Source: Actinoplanes sp. NBRC 103695 (GTDB taxonomy: Bacteria; Actinomycetota; Actinomycetes; Mycobacteriales; Micromonosporaceae). From it: a DNA stretch of 64,000 nt. Positions 25,656-35,453 of this stretch are shown here, piece by piece. Every line of letters starts with the position of its first letter. The stretch's first letter is position 1. The notes under the pieces were generated by a model. The model had not been told where the DNA came from. It searched no databases and saw nothing but the letters and a program-made list of their open reading frames with translations. The stretch covers positions 57,634-121,633 of the forward strand of contig NZ_BSTL01000029.1 of NCBI RefSeq assembly GCF_030269485.1, given 5' to 3'. The position numbers and the translations under genes were made by a program.

Positions 25656-25852
25656 GCGACACCGACGAGACGTACGTGATCGTGCGCAACGACGAGGAGC
25701 AGTACTCCATCTGGCGCTCGGGCCGGCCGGTGCCCGCCGGATGGGAGACGGCCGGCGAGCCGGCGCCCCGGGCGGACTGCCTGGCGCGGATCGCCGAGCT
25801 GTGGACGGACATGCGCCCGGCCAGCCTGCGGGCTGCCATGGGCGATCGATGA
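25652..25852 (+). CDS. MbtH-like NRPS accessory protein (second copy)
   Basis: A 66-aa MbtH protein with YVIVRNDEEQYSIWRSGRPV and the WTDMRPASLR end that marks the family. Its ATG overlaps the N-hydroxylase stop, and its own stop overlaps the amidinotransferase start, so it belongs to the operon that carries NRPS2 and NRPS3. It probably serves their A domains. Confidence 0.95.
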   Translation: MSDTDETYVIVRNDEEQYSIWRSGRPVPAGWETAGEPAPRADCLARIAELWTDMRPASLRAAMGDR

Positions 25853-26952
25853 GCGGAGCAGACACCGTGGCTGCTGAGCCGGAGGACACGATCGGGTCGC
25901 CGGTGCGTTCGTACAACGAGTGGGATCCGCTGGAGGAGGTCATCGTCGGCGCGGTCGACGGCGCGCATTTCCCGCCGTACGACGCCGTGACCGCGGCGCC
26001 GCTCTCGCCGGCCCAGCGCGCGGTGTTCAAGGAGCGGGCGGGCCGTCCGTTCCCGGCCGACGAGGTCGCCGCCGCCCGCGACGAACTGGACCAGCTGGTC
26101 GACATCCTGAAGAACCAGGGCGCCCGGGTACGCCGGCCGGAGCCGCGTGACCACGGCCGGTCGTACGGCGCGCCGGGCTGGTCCAGCACCGGGCTCTACG
26201 ACGCCATGCCGCGTGACCTGCTGCTGGTGGTCGGCGACCGGATCATCGAGGCGCCGATGGCGTGGCGGTCCCGGTACTTCGCCAGCTCGGCGTACCGGTC
26301 GCTGCTCAAGGAGTACTTCCACGGCGGCGCGCGGTGGAGCGCCGGCCCGCGCCCGGAGCTCGCCGACGACCTGTACGTCGAGGGCTGGACCGATCAGCCG
26401 GACGGGGAGCCGTTCCGCTCGGTCATCACCGAGTTCGAGCCGACCTTCGACGCCGCCGACTTCATGCGGTGCGGCCGGGACATCTTCGTCCAGCGCAGCC
26501 ACGTCACCAACATGATGGGCATCGAGTGGGTACGCCGGGAGATCGGCGACGAGTACCAGGTGCACGTGGTCGAGCTGGCCGACGACCACCCGATGCACAT
26601 CGACGCCAGCCTGATGCCACTCGCACCGGGCAAGCTGCTCATCCACCCCGACCGGGTGGTCGAGGTGCCGGCCCAGTTCAAGAACTGGGAGGTGCGCCGC
26701 GCGCCGGAGCCGGTCATCCCGGACGGTCACCCGCTGTACATGACCAGCAAGTGGATCAACATGAACATCCTGATGGTGGACGAGACGCACATGGTCGTCG
26801 AGGCCCAGGACATCCCGATGCGGCGGCTGGCCGAGAGCTGGGGCATCACGCCGATCCCGTGCCCGTTCCGGAACTTCAACAGCTTCGGCGGCTCCTTCCA
26901 TTGCGCCACCACCGATGTCCGGCGGCGCGGCGAGCTCCGGTCGTACATCTAA
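25849..26952 (+). CDS. Amidinotransferase (arginine:glycine amidinotransferase/SxtG type)
   Basis: A 367-aa enzyme that moves an amidino group from arginine to an amine, leaving ornithine. The N-terminal signature is SYNEWDPLEEVIVGAVDG, the middle has FDAADFMRCGRDIF (Asp) and DDHPMHIDASLMPL (His), and the catalytic Cys lies in GGSFHCATTDVRR, about residue 352. The ornithine released could feed the neighbouring N-hydroxylase. It overlaps the MbtH stop. It predicts a guanidino group in the product or its precursor. The acceptor amine is not known. Confidence 0.93.
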   Translation: MSGADTVAAEPEDTIGSPVRSYNEWDPLEEVIVGAVDGAHFPPYDAVTAAPLSPAQRAVFKERAGRPFPADEVAAARDELDQLVDILKNQGARVRRPEPRDHGRSYGAPGWSSTGLYDAMPRDLLLVVGDRIIEAPMAWRSRYFASSAYRSLLKEYFHGGARWSAGPRPELADDLYVEGWTDQPDGEPFRSVITEFEPTFDAADFMRCGRDIFVQRSHVTNMMGIEWVRREIGDEYQVHVVELADDHPMHIDASLMPLAPGKLLIHPDRVVEVPAQFKNWEVRRAPEPVIPDGHPLYMTSKWINMNILMVDETHMVVEAQDIPMRRLAESWGITPIPCPFRNFNSFGGSFHCATTDVRRRGELRSYI

Positions 26953-26972
26953 ACCTGATGATTGAAGGAACG

Positions 26973-28748
26973 ATGGCGCAGCAGGAATCACCAGCGCGGC
27001 CAGGCCTGATCCGCCGCACGCGGGCATTGCTGCTGGCCGCCTTTCGCGCCCATCCGGGCCCGATGATCGCGGCGCTGGCCGGCTCGGTGCTGTACGGAGC
27101 GGGCATGGTCGCCTGGTCCGTCGCACTCGGCGAACTGGTCAACACCGTGGTCATACCGCGGTTCGGCGACGGCCACGTCATCACCGGCGCCGCGCTGGCC
27201 ATGGTGCTGGCCGTGCTCGCGATCGGTGTGGTCCAGGGCGGCGCCGGGCTGGTCCAGCGCTGGGCCTCCACCGCGGTCCGGGCCCGGTTCGACGCCGGCC
27301 TGCGAGAGGCTGTGGTCGAGCGGTACGACGCGCTGCCGATGGCGTACCACCAGGCGCACCCGACCGGGGAGAAGCTGGCCCGCGTCACCACCGACCCGGA
27401 GGCGGCCGCGATGCTGCCGGCCCGGATGCCGTACGTCTTCGGCATGCTCCTGCTCTTCGTGGTGACCGCGGGCTGGTCGCTGGTCGTGGACCCGGTCCTG
27501 GCACTCATCGGGGGCGCCATGATTCCCGCGCTGCTGCTGGTCAACTCGTTCTACCAGAAGCAGGTGCAGGCGCCCGCCGAGCAGGTCCAGGAGCGGCTGG
27601 GCCGGGTGACCGCGGTCGCCCACGAGAGCTTCGACGGCGCGTTCCTGGTCAAGACGCTCGGCCTCGAGCACGCCGAGCGGGACCGGTTCGCCGCCGAGTC
27701 GGGCCGCCTGCGCGACGCCAAGATCACGCTGGCCGTCCGGGAGACGATGCTGGACTCGCTGGTCGACCTGATCCCGATGGCCACCTCGCTGATCATCGTG
27801 GTCGCCGGCGCGTTGCGGGTGAACAGCGGCGCGATCACGGTCGGCACCCTGGTCAGCTTCGTCAACCTGTTCGCCCTGCTGGTGGTGCCGCTGCGCACGA
27901 TCGGCAACATCCTCGGGCACGTGCCGCGCACGCTGGCCGGATACGCCCGGGTCGAGACCGTCCTCGCCGAGAGCCCGCCGCCGCCCGTGACCGACCCGCA
28001 GCCGCTGCCGGACGGCCCCCTCGACCTGAGCGTCCGCGATCTGACCTTCGCCTATCCGGACGGCCGGCCGGTGCTGTCCGAGGTGAGCTTCGACGTACCG
28101 GCCGGCGCCACCGTCGCCATCACCGGGAGCACCGGCTCGGGCAAGACCACGCTGTTCCTGGCCCTGGCCGGGTTGCTGCCGCCGTCGGGGGGCTCGGTGC
28201 GGCTGGGCGGGGCCGACCTGTACCGGATCGCCGCGGCCGATCGGGCGGCGGCGTGCGCCGCTGTCTTCCAGGAGCCGTTCATCTTCGCCGGCACGATGGC
28301 TGAGAACGTCCTGCTCGACTCACCCGGATCCGAGCGGCTCACCGACGCGCTCCGGCTCGCCGCCGCCACCGCCCTGGTCGACGGCCGGCCCGAGGGGCTG
28401 GACACCCGGGTCGGCGAACGGGGGGTGAAGCTCTCCGGCGGCGAACGACAACGCCTCGCGCTGGCCCGGGCGCTGGTCCGCCGGCCCCGGTTGCTCCTGC
28501 TGGACGACGCGACCTCCGCCGTCGACGCCACCACCCGGCAGGAGATCATGGCCGGGCTCGCGGCCGAGCTGCCGTCCACCACCACGATCGTCGTGACCAG
28601 CAGCCCCGCCACATTGGCCCTGGCCGACACGGTCGTCTACCTGGACCGCGGCCGGGTGGCCGGCGTGGGCCCCCACGCCGACCTGCTGCGGATCGACGCG
28701 TACGACCGGCTGACCCGGGCCTACGAGCGGGAGCGGGTGGTCGCGTGA
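26973..28748 (+). CDS. ABC exporter subunit A (degenerate ATPase site)
   Basis: A 591-aa half-transporter with six membrane segments in residues about 20-310 and an ATP-binding domain in about 350-580. Walker A is GSTGSGKTTL and the signature is LSGGERQRLAL. After Walker B the sequence is LLLLDDATSAVD, so Asp replaces the catalytic Glu. I start at ATG 26973 (AAGGAA upstream) rather than ATG 26958. It overlaps the next gene by GTGA and should form a heterodimer with it, exporting the peptide from the cytoplasm. Confidence 0.9.
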   Translation: MAQQESPARPGLIRRTRALLLAAFRAHPGPMIAALAGSVLYGAGMVAWSVALGELVNTVVIPRFGDGHVITGAALAMVLAVLAIGVVQGGAGLVQRWASTAVRARFDAGLREAVVERYDALPMAYHQAHPTGEKLARVTTDPEAAAMLPARMPYVFGMLLLFVVTAGWSLVVDPVLALIGGAMIPALLLVNSFYQKQVQAPAEQVQERLGRVTAVAHESFDGAFLVKTLGLEHAERDRFAAESGRLRDAKITLAVRETMLDSLVDLIPMATSLIIVVAGALRVNSGAITVGTLVSFVNLFALLVVPLRTIGNILGHVPRTLAGYARVETVLAESPPPPVTDPQPLPDGPLDLSVRDLTFAYPDGRPVLSEVSFDVPAGATVAITGSTGSGKTTLFLALAGLLPPSGGSVRLGGADLYRIAAADRAAACAAVFQEPFIFAGTMAENVLLDSPGSERLTDALRLAAATALVDGRPEGLDTRVGERGVKLSGGERQRLALARALVRRPRLLLLDDATSAVDATTRQEIMAGLAAELPSTTTIVVTSSPATLALADTVVYLDRGRVAGVGPHADLLRIDAYDRLTRAYERERVVA

Positions 28749-30526
28749 GCACGGTCCCGGCCGACGCCGAGAGCATCACCGGTTCGACGTTCGCGGTGGT
28801 GCGCCGCGGGCTCGCCGCCATCCCGGAGATCCGCGACGGCCTGCCCGTCACCATCTTCTTCGCGCTGCTCAGCGGGTTCGGCCGGCTGGCCGTGCCGATC
28901 CTCGTCCAGCAGCTCATCGACCGCGGTCTCAGCACCGGCCACATCGACACCGGTCAGATGACCCGGCTCGGCGTGGTGGCGGCGGTGGCCGTCCTGGGCA
29001 CCGCCCTGGCCACCTGGGCCAGCCACCTGCGGCTCGCCGTGGCCAGCGAGCACGCGCTGTTCGGCCTGCGCGTCCGCGCGTTCAGCCACGTGCACCGGCT
29101 CAGCGTGGCGTACCACTCGGCAGAGGCACGCGGGAAGCTGGTGTCCCGGGTGACGTCCGACGTCGAGACCCTCAGCCAGTTCCTGCAGTGGGGCGGCATC
29201 GCCTGGGTCGTGAACGGCGCCATCATGGTGGCCTCGCTCGCCGCCATGGCCTACTACGACCTCTGGCTGACCCTGGTCACGGTCGCCCTGACCGTGCCGT
29301 TGCTGCTGCTGATCAGGTCGCTGGCCGGCCGCCTCGGCGCCGCACACTCCGCGGTCCGGGGCCGGGTGGCCGACCTGCTGACGGTGATCTCGGAGACGAT
29401 CCAGGGCGCGGCCGTGATCCGCGCCTACCGCATCACCGGGCCGAGCCTGCGGCGCACCACGGCGAGCATTCACCGGTGGCGGGACGCGAACACCCGGGCC
29501 GGATACCTCGGCGGCACGCTGTTCTCCCTGGCCGACCTGTTCGCCGTGATCATCGTGGTCGGCGTCGTCGCGGTCGGCCTGGCGATCGGCCCGTCGACCG
29601 GCCACAGCGCCGGCGAACTGGTCGCGTTCATCCTGCTGGTGACCCTGTTCCTGGCCCCGATCGCCGAGTTCACCCAGATCATCGACTTCACCCAGAACGC
29701 CGTCGCGGGCTGGCGGCGGGTCCTGGCGTTGCTGGACATCGCCGAGGACGTCGCCGAACCGGTCGAGGGCCGGCAGCTTCCGGCCGACCCGCCCGAGGTG
29801 GTCCTGGAGAACGTCTCCTTCGGCTACCCGGACTCCGGCCCGACCCTGATCGACGTGTCGTTCGACGTGCCCGCCGGCCGCCAGGTGGCGCTGGTCGGCG
29901 CCACCGGATCGGGCAAGACGACGCTGACCAAGCTGATCGCCCGGCTCGCCGACCCCGACCGCGGCCGCATCCTGATCGGCGGTGTGGACGTGCGCGAGAT
30001 CGCGACCGGCTCGCTCCGCTCACGCCTGGTCGTCGTACCTCAGGAACCGTTCCTCTTCGACACCACGATCGAGCAGAACGTCCGCTGCGGACGGCCGTCC
30101 ACCACCCGCGACGAGATCGAGCGGGCGTTCACCGACCTGGGCGCGGGCGCGTTCCTGGCCGGTCTGGAGCACGGCCTGGACACGCCGGTCGGGCAGCGCG
30201 GCGAGAGCCTGTCGGCCGGGGAGCGGCAACTGGTCGCCCTGGTCCGTGCGCACCTGGCCGACCCGGCCTGCCTGCTCCTCGACGAGGCGACCTCGGCCGT
30301 GGACCCCGAGATCGAGCTGACGCTCATCGAGGCGCTGCGCCGGCTGACCGCGGGCCGCACGTCGGTGACCGTGGCGCATCGGCTGGCCGTGGCCGAGCGG
30401 GCCGACGAGGTGATCGTGCTCGACGGCGGCCGGCTGGTGGAACGCGGCGGGCACGACGAGCTGGTCTCCGCGGGCGGCGTCTACGCCGGCCTGTACGACA
30501 GCTGGCAGCGGGCCACGGTCGACTGA
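28745..30526 (+). CDS. ABC exporter subunit B (intact ATPase site)
   Basis: A 593-aa half-transporter starting at GTG 28745. The membrane part spans about residues 25-320 and the ATPase about 350-590. Walker A is GATGSGKTTL, the signature is LSAGERQLVAL and the Walker B end LLLDEATSAVD has its catalytic Glu. Paired with the upstream subunit it gives the usual asymmetric heterodimer, with one consensus and one degenerate site. It is the likely product exporter and may confer self-resistance. Confidence 0.92.
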   Translation: MSTVPADAESITGSTFAVVRRGLAAIPEIRDGLPVTIFFALLSGFGRLAVPILVQQLIDRGLSTGHIDTGQMTRLGVVAAVAVLGTALATWASHLRLAVASEHALFGLRVRAFSHVHRLSVAYHSAEARGKLVSRVTSDVETLSQFLQWGGIAWVVNGAIMVASLAAMAYYDLWLTLVTVALTVPLLLLIRSLAGRLGAAHSAVRGRVADLLTVISETIQGAAVIRAYRITGPSLRRTTASIHRWRDANTRAGYLGGTLFSLADLFAVIIVVGVVAVGLAIGPSTGHSAGELVAFILLVTLFLAPIAEFTQIIDFTQNAVAGWRRVLALLDIAEDVAEPVEGRQLPADPPEVVLENVSFGYPDSGPTLIDVSFDVPAGRQVALVGATGSGKTTLTKLIARLADPDRGRILIGGVDVREIATGSLRSRLVVVPQEPFLFDTTIEQNVRCGRPSTTRDEIERAFTDLGAGAFLAGLEHGLDTPVGQRGESLSAGERQLVALVRAHLADPACLLLDEATSAVDPEIELTLIEALRRLTAGRTSVTVAHRLAVAERADEVIVLDGGRLVERGGHDELVSAGGVYAGLYDSWQRATVD

Positions 30527-30565
30527 ACCGGCTTCTCGATTCACTGACACGGATGTGGAGGACCG

Positions 30566-33500
30566 ATGTCCGATCTTTGCGTACATCACTTGATCGAGGC
30601 TCAGGCCGCGCGGACCCCGGACACGGCGGCGGTCATATCCGGTGCCGGTGTGCTGAGTTTCCGGGAGCTCGACGATCGCGCCGGCGAACTGGCCGCCCGG
30701 CTCGCCGAGCGTGGGGTGCGGCCGGAGGTCCGGGTCGGTGTCGCGGTCGAGCAGTCGTCCCCGCGCTGGCTGGTGACGCTGCTGGCGGTGTGGAAGGCCG
30801 GCGGCGTCTACGTCCCGCTCGACGCCTCGCTGCCGGCCACGCTGGTGGAGGGGATGCTGGCCGACGCCGAGGTGGAGCTCGTGGTCCGCGAGGATCTGGA
30901 CGCTCTTACCGGCCGGTCCGGGCACAGCGCGCCGGCGATGTGGCCCGGCAATCTCGCGTACTGCACCTTCACCTCCGGCTCGACCGGGCGGCCGAAGCCG
31001 GTCGGTGTCTCGCACGCGAGCCTGGCCGGCCACGCCACCGCGATCCGGGACGAGCTGGACCTCGGCCCGGCCGACCGGTTCCTGCAGTTCACCTCGATGC
31101 ACATCGACGCCTCGCTGGAGGAGGTGCTGCCGGCGTGGCTGGCCGGAGCGGCGGTCGTGCTGCCGGACGCGCCCCGGCCGACCAGCGTCGAGCTGACCGG
31201 GCTGATCTCGGCGCACGGGGCCACCGTGGTGAGTCTCCCGAGCGCGTACTGGCACCAGTGGACGGACGATCTCGTGGCCGGGATCGTGGCGCTGCCCGAG
31301 GTCGTGCGCACCGTGTTCGTCGGCGGCGACAAGGTACGGATGGACCGGTTCGCCGCCTGGGCGAAGGTGGTCGGCTCGCGGCCGGTGGACTTCGTCGCCG
31401 ACTACGGGCCGACCGAGGCCACGATCAGCTGCACCACCCACCGTCCGGACCCGGCGAACCTGTCCGGCGACGGGCTCGTGCCGATCGGGCGGCCACTGCC
31501 GGGAGTGACCGTGCACCTGCTCGACGACGAGCTGGCGCCGGTGGCCGACGGCGAACCGGGCGACCTGTGGATCGCCGGTCCCGGGCTGGCCCGCGGCTAC
31601 CTCGGCGTGCCGGACATGACCGCCGACCGGTTCCGGCCGGACCCGTTCGGGCCGGCCGGCACCCGGATGTACGACACCGGTGACCGGGCGAGCCGGCTCC
31701 CGGACGGGACCCTGCAGTTCCTCGGCCGCTCCGACCGCCAGGTCAAGATCCGCGGTTTCCGGATCGAACCCGGCCAGGTGGAGAACGCGGTCCGCGCGTG
31801 CGCCGGGGTGCGCGACGCCATCGTGGTCGCGGCCGACGACCCGGTCTCCGGCGCGCGGCTGATCGCGTACGTCGAGGGCGACGAGACGCCGGGGCTGCGC
31901 GCCGAACTGGCCGGCCGGTTGCCCGGCCACATGCTCCCGCACACCATCGTGTGGCTCGACCGGATCCCGCGGTCCCCGCTGAGCGGCAAGGCGCTGCCGT
32001 CCGAGCTGCCGCCACCGCCCGCGCCGTCCCCCGGACCGGCCGGTGAGGGCGTCGCCGGCCTCGTCGCCGAGGTGCTGGGCCGGCCGGTCGGCGCCGAGGA
32101 GGACTTCTTCGCCGCGGGCGGCGACTCCCTGCGCGGGCTGCAACTGCTCAGCCGCATCGCCCGGGCCACCGGCGCGGCGCTGACCTTCAACGACCTGCGG
32201 TCGGCGCCGACCGCGACCGGCCTGGCCGCGCTGATCGAGGGCGCGGACCGGCGGGACCCCGGCGACGGGATCGTCGCGGCCGCCGGTGGGCACGACGAGC
32301 TGCGTCCGGCCTCCCGCGGCCAGGCCGCGCTCTGGTACCTGGACGGGCTGCAGCAGGGCGCCGCGACCTACGCCGTGCCGCTCGGCTACCGGATCTCGGG
32401 CCCGCTCGACCTCGATCGGATGGACGCCGCGCTCAGCACGCTGGTGGCCCGGCACGAGTCGCTGCGGACCACTCTCGAGGAACAGGACGGCCGAGTCCAG
32501 GCCCGGTTGCGGCCGCCGTCGCCGGTCCGCACCGAGGTGACTACGGTCTCCGGGCCCGCGGAGGCGACGCGGCGGGCCGAGGCCGACGCGGCCCGCCCGT
32601 TCGACCTGTCGGCCGGCCCGTTGCTGCGCTCGTCCTGTTACCGGATCGGCGACGACGAGCACCTGTGGCTGCTCAATGTGCACCACAGCGCGTTCGACGC
32701 GTGGTCGCTCGGGGTCTTCCGGCGGGAGTTCGCCGCGCTGTACCAGGGGCGCCCGGTGGCCGCTCCGTCCGTGCGGTTCGCCGACTACGTGGCCTGGCAG
32801 GAGCGCTGGCTGGAGTCGGAGGAGGCGGCCGGGCAGCGCCGGTACTGGGCGGACCGGCTCGACGGCGACGCGCCGGGGCCGGAGCCGGGCCGGCCGACCG
32901 GCGCGGACGGCCAGGGAGGTTTTTCGATCCCGCTCGCGCTCGGCCAGGTCAGTGAGTCCGATGTGGAGCGGGTGGCCCGCGACTGTGGCTCGACCCCGTT
33001 CGGCGTGCTGCTCGCCGGCTTCCTGGCCACCCTGCATCGGATGTCCGGCGGCGCCGACGACATCGTGGTCGGCGTGCCGATGGCCGGCCGGGTCCGCCCC
33101 GGCACCGAGGATCTGATCGGCTACCTCGTCAACACGGTGCCGCTGCGGATGCGGTTCACCCCCGGCCTGCGTTTCCGGGATCTGGTGGCCCGCACCGACG
33201 AGGCGCTGGCCGAGGCGTTGACCCGGCAGGACCTGCCGTTCGCGGAGATGGTCGGCGGCCTCGCGCGCGGTGCCGACGCCGCCGAGAACCCGGTCTTCCC
33301 GACCATGTTCGTTCTCCAGTCCACCCCGGTCGACACCGACGGCGACATCGACGGTCTGAGGATCGAGGAGCAGACCGTTCATTCGGGTACGGCCAAGATG
33401 GCGCTCACCTGCACCCTGCGGCTGGACGGAGGAACCCTGGCCGGTGAGGTCGAGTACGCCACCCGCCGCTTCGACCGCCCGTCCGCCGGCCGCTGGCAGG

Positions 33501-35449
33501 ACGCCCTGGTCACCCTCCTCGCCTCGGTGCTGGCCGACCCCGGGGCGCCGCTGACCGAGTTGCCCCTGCTGCCCGCCACCGCGGCAGACGCCCAGCTGGC
33601 CGCGATCAACGCCGGGCACGAGGACCGGAGCGCCGCCCGCACCCTGTTGCACGACGGTTTCCACGCGGCGCTGGCCCGCGATCCGTCCGCGGTGGCCGTG
33701 CGGGAGGGCATGTCCGCCATCAGCTACGCCGAGCTGGACGCCGGGGCCGAGTCGGTGGCGATCGAGCTGGCCGCCGCCGGCATCGGGCCCGAGGACCTGG
33801 TCGGGGTGTGCCTCCCACGCTCGGTGCAGTCGATCGCGGCGCTGCTGGGGGTGCTCCGTGCGGGGGCCGGCTTCGTGCCGCTGGACGCCGGGTACCCGGC
33901 CGAGCGCCTGCGCTGGATCGCCACCGACTGCGCGATGGCCGCGGTGATCGCTGCCGAGCCGGTGCCGGCCGGGCTGGAGAACGTACCGCGGATCCACCCG
34001 GTCGACGGGTCCTCCGGGCGCGGCCAGGTGACGACCCATCCGCGGAACACGGCCCATCCGCGGAACACGGCGTTCGTCTACTACACGTCGGGGTCCACCG
34101 GCCGGCCCAAGGGCGTCGTCATCGATCACGGCTGCGCGGCGTCCCGGGTGGAGTGGATCACCCGCCGATACCAGCTCGCGCCGGGCCGGCGGGTGGTGCA
34201 CAAGACTCCGCTGATCTTCGACGTGGCGATCTGGGAGATCTTCTCGACGCTCGCCTCGGGCGCCGAGGTGGTGCTGGCCGAGCCGGGCACCGAGACGGAC
34301 GTGCCGTACCTGGCCGGGCTGCTCGCCGCGCCGGGCACCGTGCTGGCCCACTTCGTGCCGTCGATGCTGGACATGTACGTCGCGGCCGCCCCGGACACCG
34401 GCTATCCGGACCTCGGCTGCGTGCAGACCTCCGGCGAGGCGGTGCCGGCGGCCCTCCTGGAGCGGTTCGCCGCCCACTTCGACGTCGACCTGCACAACGC
34501 CTACGGCCAGACCGAGACCTCCGAGGTCGCGCTCTGGACCGGCCGGGCCTGGCCGGGAGACGGCGGCGTGCCGATGGGACGGGCGGTCAACGGCTACCGG
34601 CTGTACGTCTTGGACGAGGCGCTCCGGCCGGTGCCCGCGGGCGTGGTCGGCGAGCTGTACGTGGCCGGCGTGGACGGCCTCGCCCGCGGCTACCTCGGGC
34701 AGCCGGAGCTGACCGCGCAACGGTTCCTGCCGCATCCCGCGCCGGTGGTGCCGGGGGAGCGGCTGTACCGCACCGGCGACCTGGCCGCCCGGGACGACGA
34801 CGGCCTGCTGCACTACGCCGGCCGGGCCGACGGGCAGGCCAAGGTCCGCGGCGTACGGGTCGAGCCCGGCGAGATCGAGGCGGTGGTCGGCAGCCACCCG
34901 GCGGTCGGGCGGGTGGCCGTGGCGATCCGCGAGGACGAGCCCGGGGTCAAGGAGATCGTGGCCTACCTGGTCGGCGCGGACGCGGTCATCCCCGAGGTGG
35001 CCGAGCACGCGGCCGGTTACCTGTCCCGGTATCTGCTGCCGTCGGTCTACGTGAAGCTGGACGCGTTGCCGCTCACCGCGTCCGGGAAGGTCGACCGCAC
35101 GGCCCTTCCCGCGCCGACCAGCCGGGACCGCGAGGCCCGCGCCGACGGCGTCTCGGAAACCACCTCCCTGATCGAGGCCGAGGTCGCCGGGATCTGGCGC
35201 GAACTGCTCGGCGTCGGCCGGATCGGAAGAACTCAGAACTTCTTCACCGCCGGCGGCACCTCGCTGTCGGCCATGCAGATGCTGCACCGGATCAAGGCCC
35301 GGTTCGGCGTGTCCATCACCGTCCGGCAGTTCTTCGACGCGCCGACCATCGCGGGCGTGGCCGCGCATCTGGAGAAGGCTCTGGTCGCCGAGGTGAACGC
35401 GCTGTCCGACGACGTCATCGCCGAGCGACTCGGCGCAACGGGGGAGTGA
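30566..35449 (+). CDS. NRPS2: A-T-C-A-T
   Basis: A 1627-aa synthetase starting at ATG 30566 behind GGAGG. Domains: A1 (1-480), T1 (GGDSLRG, Ser about 520), C (581-1000), A2 (1030-1515) and T2 (GGTSLSA, Ser about 1566). It begins with an A domain, so it can start a chain. My reading of the A1 code is D-A-E-S-F-G-D-I-S-K, an unusual set with two acidic pocket residues that could suit an amino- or guanidino-bearing substrate. A2 reads D-V-W-H-Q-S-A-E-V-K, which shares D-V-W-H-x-S with serine codes. The C domain has HHSAFDAWS, with Ala for the last Gly of HHxxxDG. It is separated from NRPS3 by only 4 bp. Confidence 0.93.
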   Translation: MSDLCVHHLIEAQAARTPDTAAVISGAGVLSFRELDDRAGELAARLAERGVRPEVRVGVAVEQSSPRWLVTLLAVWKAGGVYVPLDASLPATLVEGMLADAEVELVVREDLDALTGRSGHSAPAMWPGNLAYCTFTSGSTGRPKPVGVSHASLAGHATAIRDELDLGPADRFLQFTSMHIDASLEEVLPAWLAGAAVVLPDAPRPTSVELTGLISAHGATVVSLPSAYWHQWTDDLVAGIVALPEVVRTVFVGGDKVRMDRFAAWAKVVGSRPVDFVADYGPTEATISCTTHRPDPANLSGDGLVPIGRPLPGVTVHLLDDELAPVADGEPGDLWIAGPGLARGYLGVPDMTADRFRPDPFGPAGTRMYDTGDRASRLPDGTLQFLGRSDRQVKIRGFRIEPGQVENAVRACAGVRDAIVVAADDPVSGARLIAYVEGDETPGLRAELAGRLPGHMLPHTIVWLDRIPRSPLSGKALPSELPPPPAPSPGPAGEGVAGLVAEVLGRPVGAEEDFFAAGGDSLRGLQLLSRIARATGAALTFNDLRSAPTATGLAALIEGADRRDPGDGIVAAAGGHDELRPASRGQAALWYLDGLQQGAATYAVPLGYRISGPLDLDRMDAALSTLVARHESLRTTLEEQDGRVQARLRPPSPVRTEVTTVSGPAEATRRAEADAARPFDLSAGPLLRSSCYRIGDDEHLWLLNVHHSAFDAWSLGVFRREFAALYQGRPVAAPSVRFADYVAWQERWLESEEAAGQRRYWADRLDGDAPGPEPGRPTGADGQGGFSIPLALGQVSESDVERVARDCGSTPFGVLLAGFLATLHRMSGGADDIVVGVPMAGRVRPGTEDLIGYLVNTVPLRMRFTPGLRFRDLVARTDEALAEALTRQDLPFAEMVGGLARGADAAENPVFPTMFVLQSTPVDTDGDIDGLRIEEQTVHSGTAKMALTCTLRLDGGTLAGEVEYATRRFDRPSAGRWQDALVTLLASVLADPGAPLTELPLLPATAADAQLAAINAGHEDRSAARTLLHDGFHAALARDPSAVAVREGMSAISYAELDAGAESVAIELAAAGIGPEDLVGVCLPRSVQSIAALLGVLRAGAGFVPLDAGYPAERLRWIATDCAMAAVIAAEPVPAGLENVPRIHPVDGSSGRGQVTTHPRNTAHPRNTAFVYYTSGSTGRPKGVVIDHGCAASRVEWITRRYQLAPGRRVVHKTPLIFDVAIWEIFSTLASGAEVVLAEPGTETDVPYLAGLLAAPGTVLAHFVPSMLDMYVAAAPDTGYPDLGCVQTSGEAVPAALLERFAAHFDVDLHNAYGQTETSEVALWTGRAWPGDGGVPMGRAVNGYRLYVLDEALRPVPAGVVGELYVAGVDGLARGYLGQPELTAQRFLPHPAPVVPGERLYRTGDLAARDDDGLLHYAGRADGQAKVRGVRVEPGEIEAVVGSHPAVGRVAVAIREDEPGVKEIVAYLVGADAVIPEVAEHAAGYLSRYLLPSVYVKLDALPLTASGKVDRTALPAPTSRDREARADGVSETTSLIEAEVAGIWRELLGVGRIGRTQNFFTAGGTSLSAMQMLHRIKARFGVSITVRQFFDAPTIAGVAAHLEKALVAEVNALSDDVIAERLGATGE

Positions 35450-35453
35450 CCTG

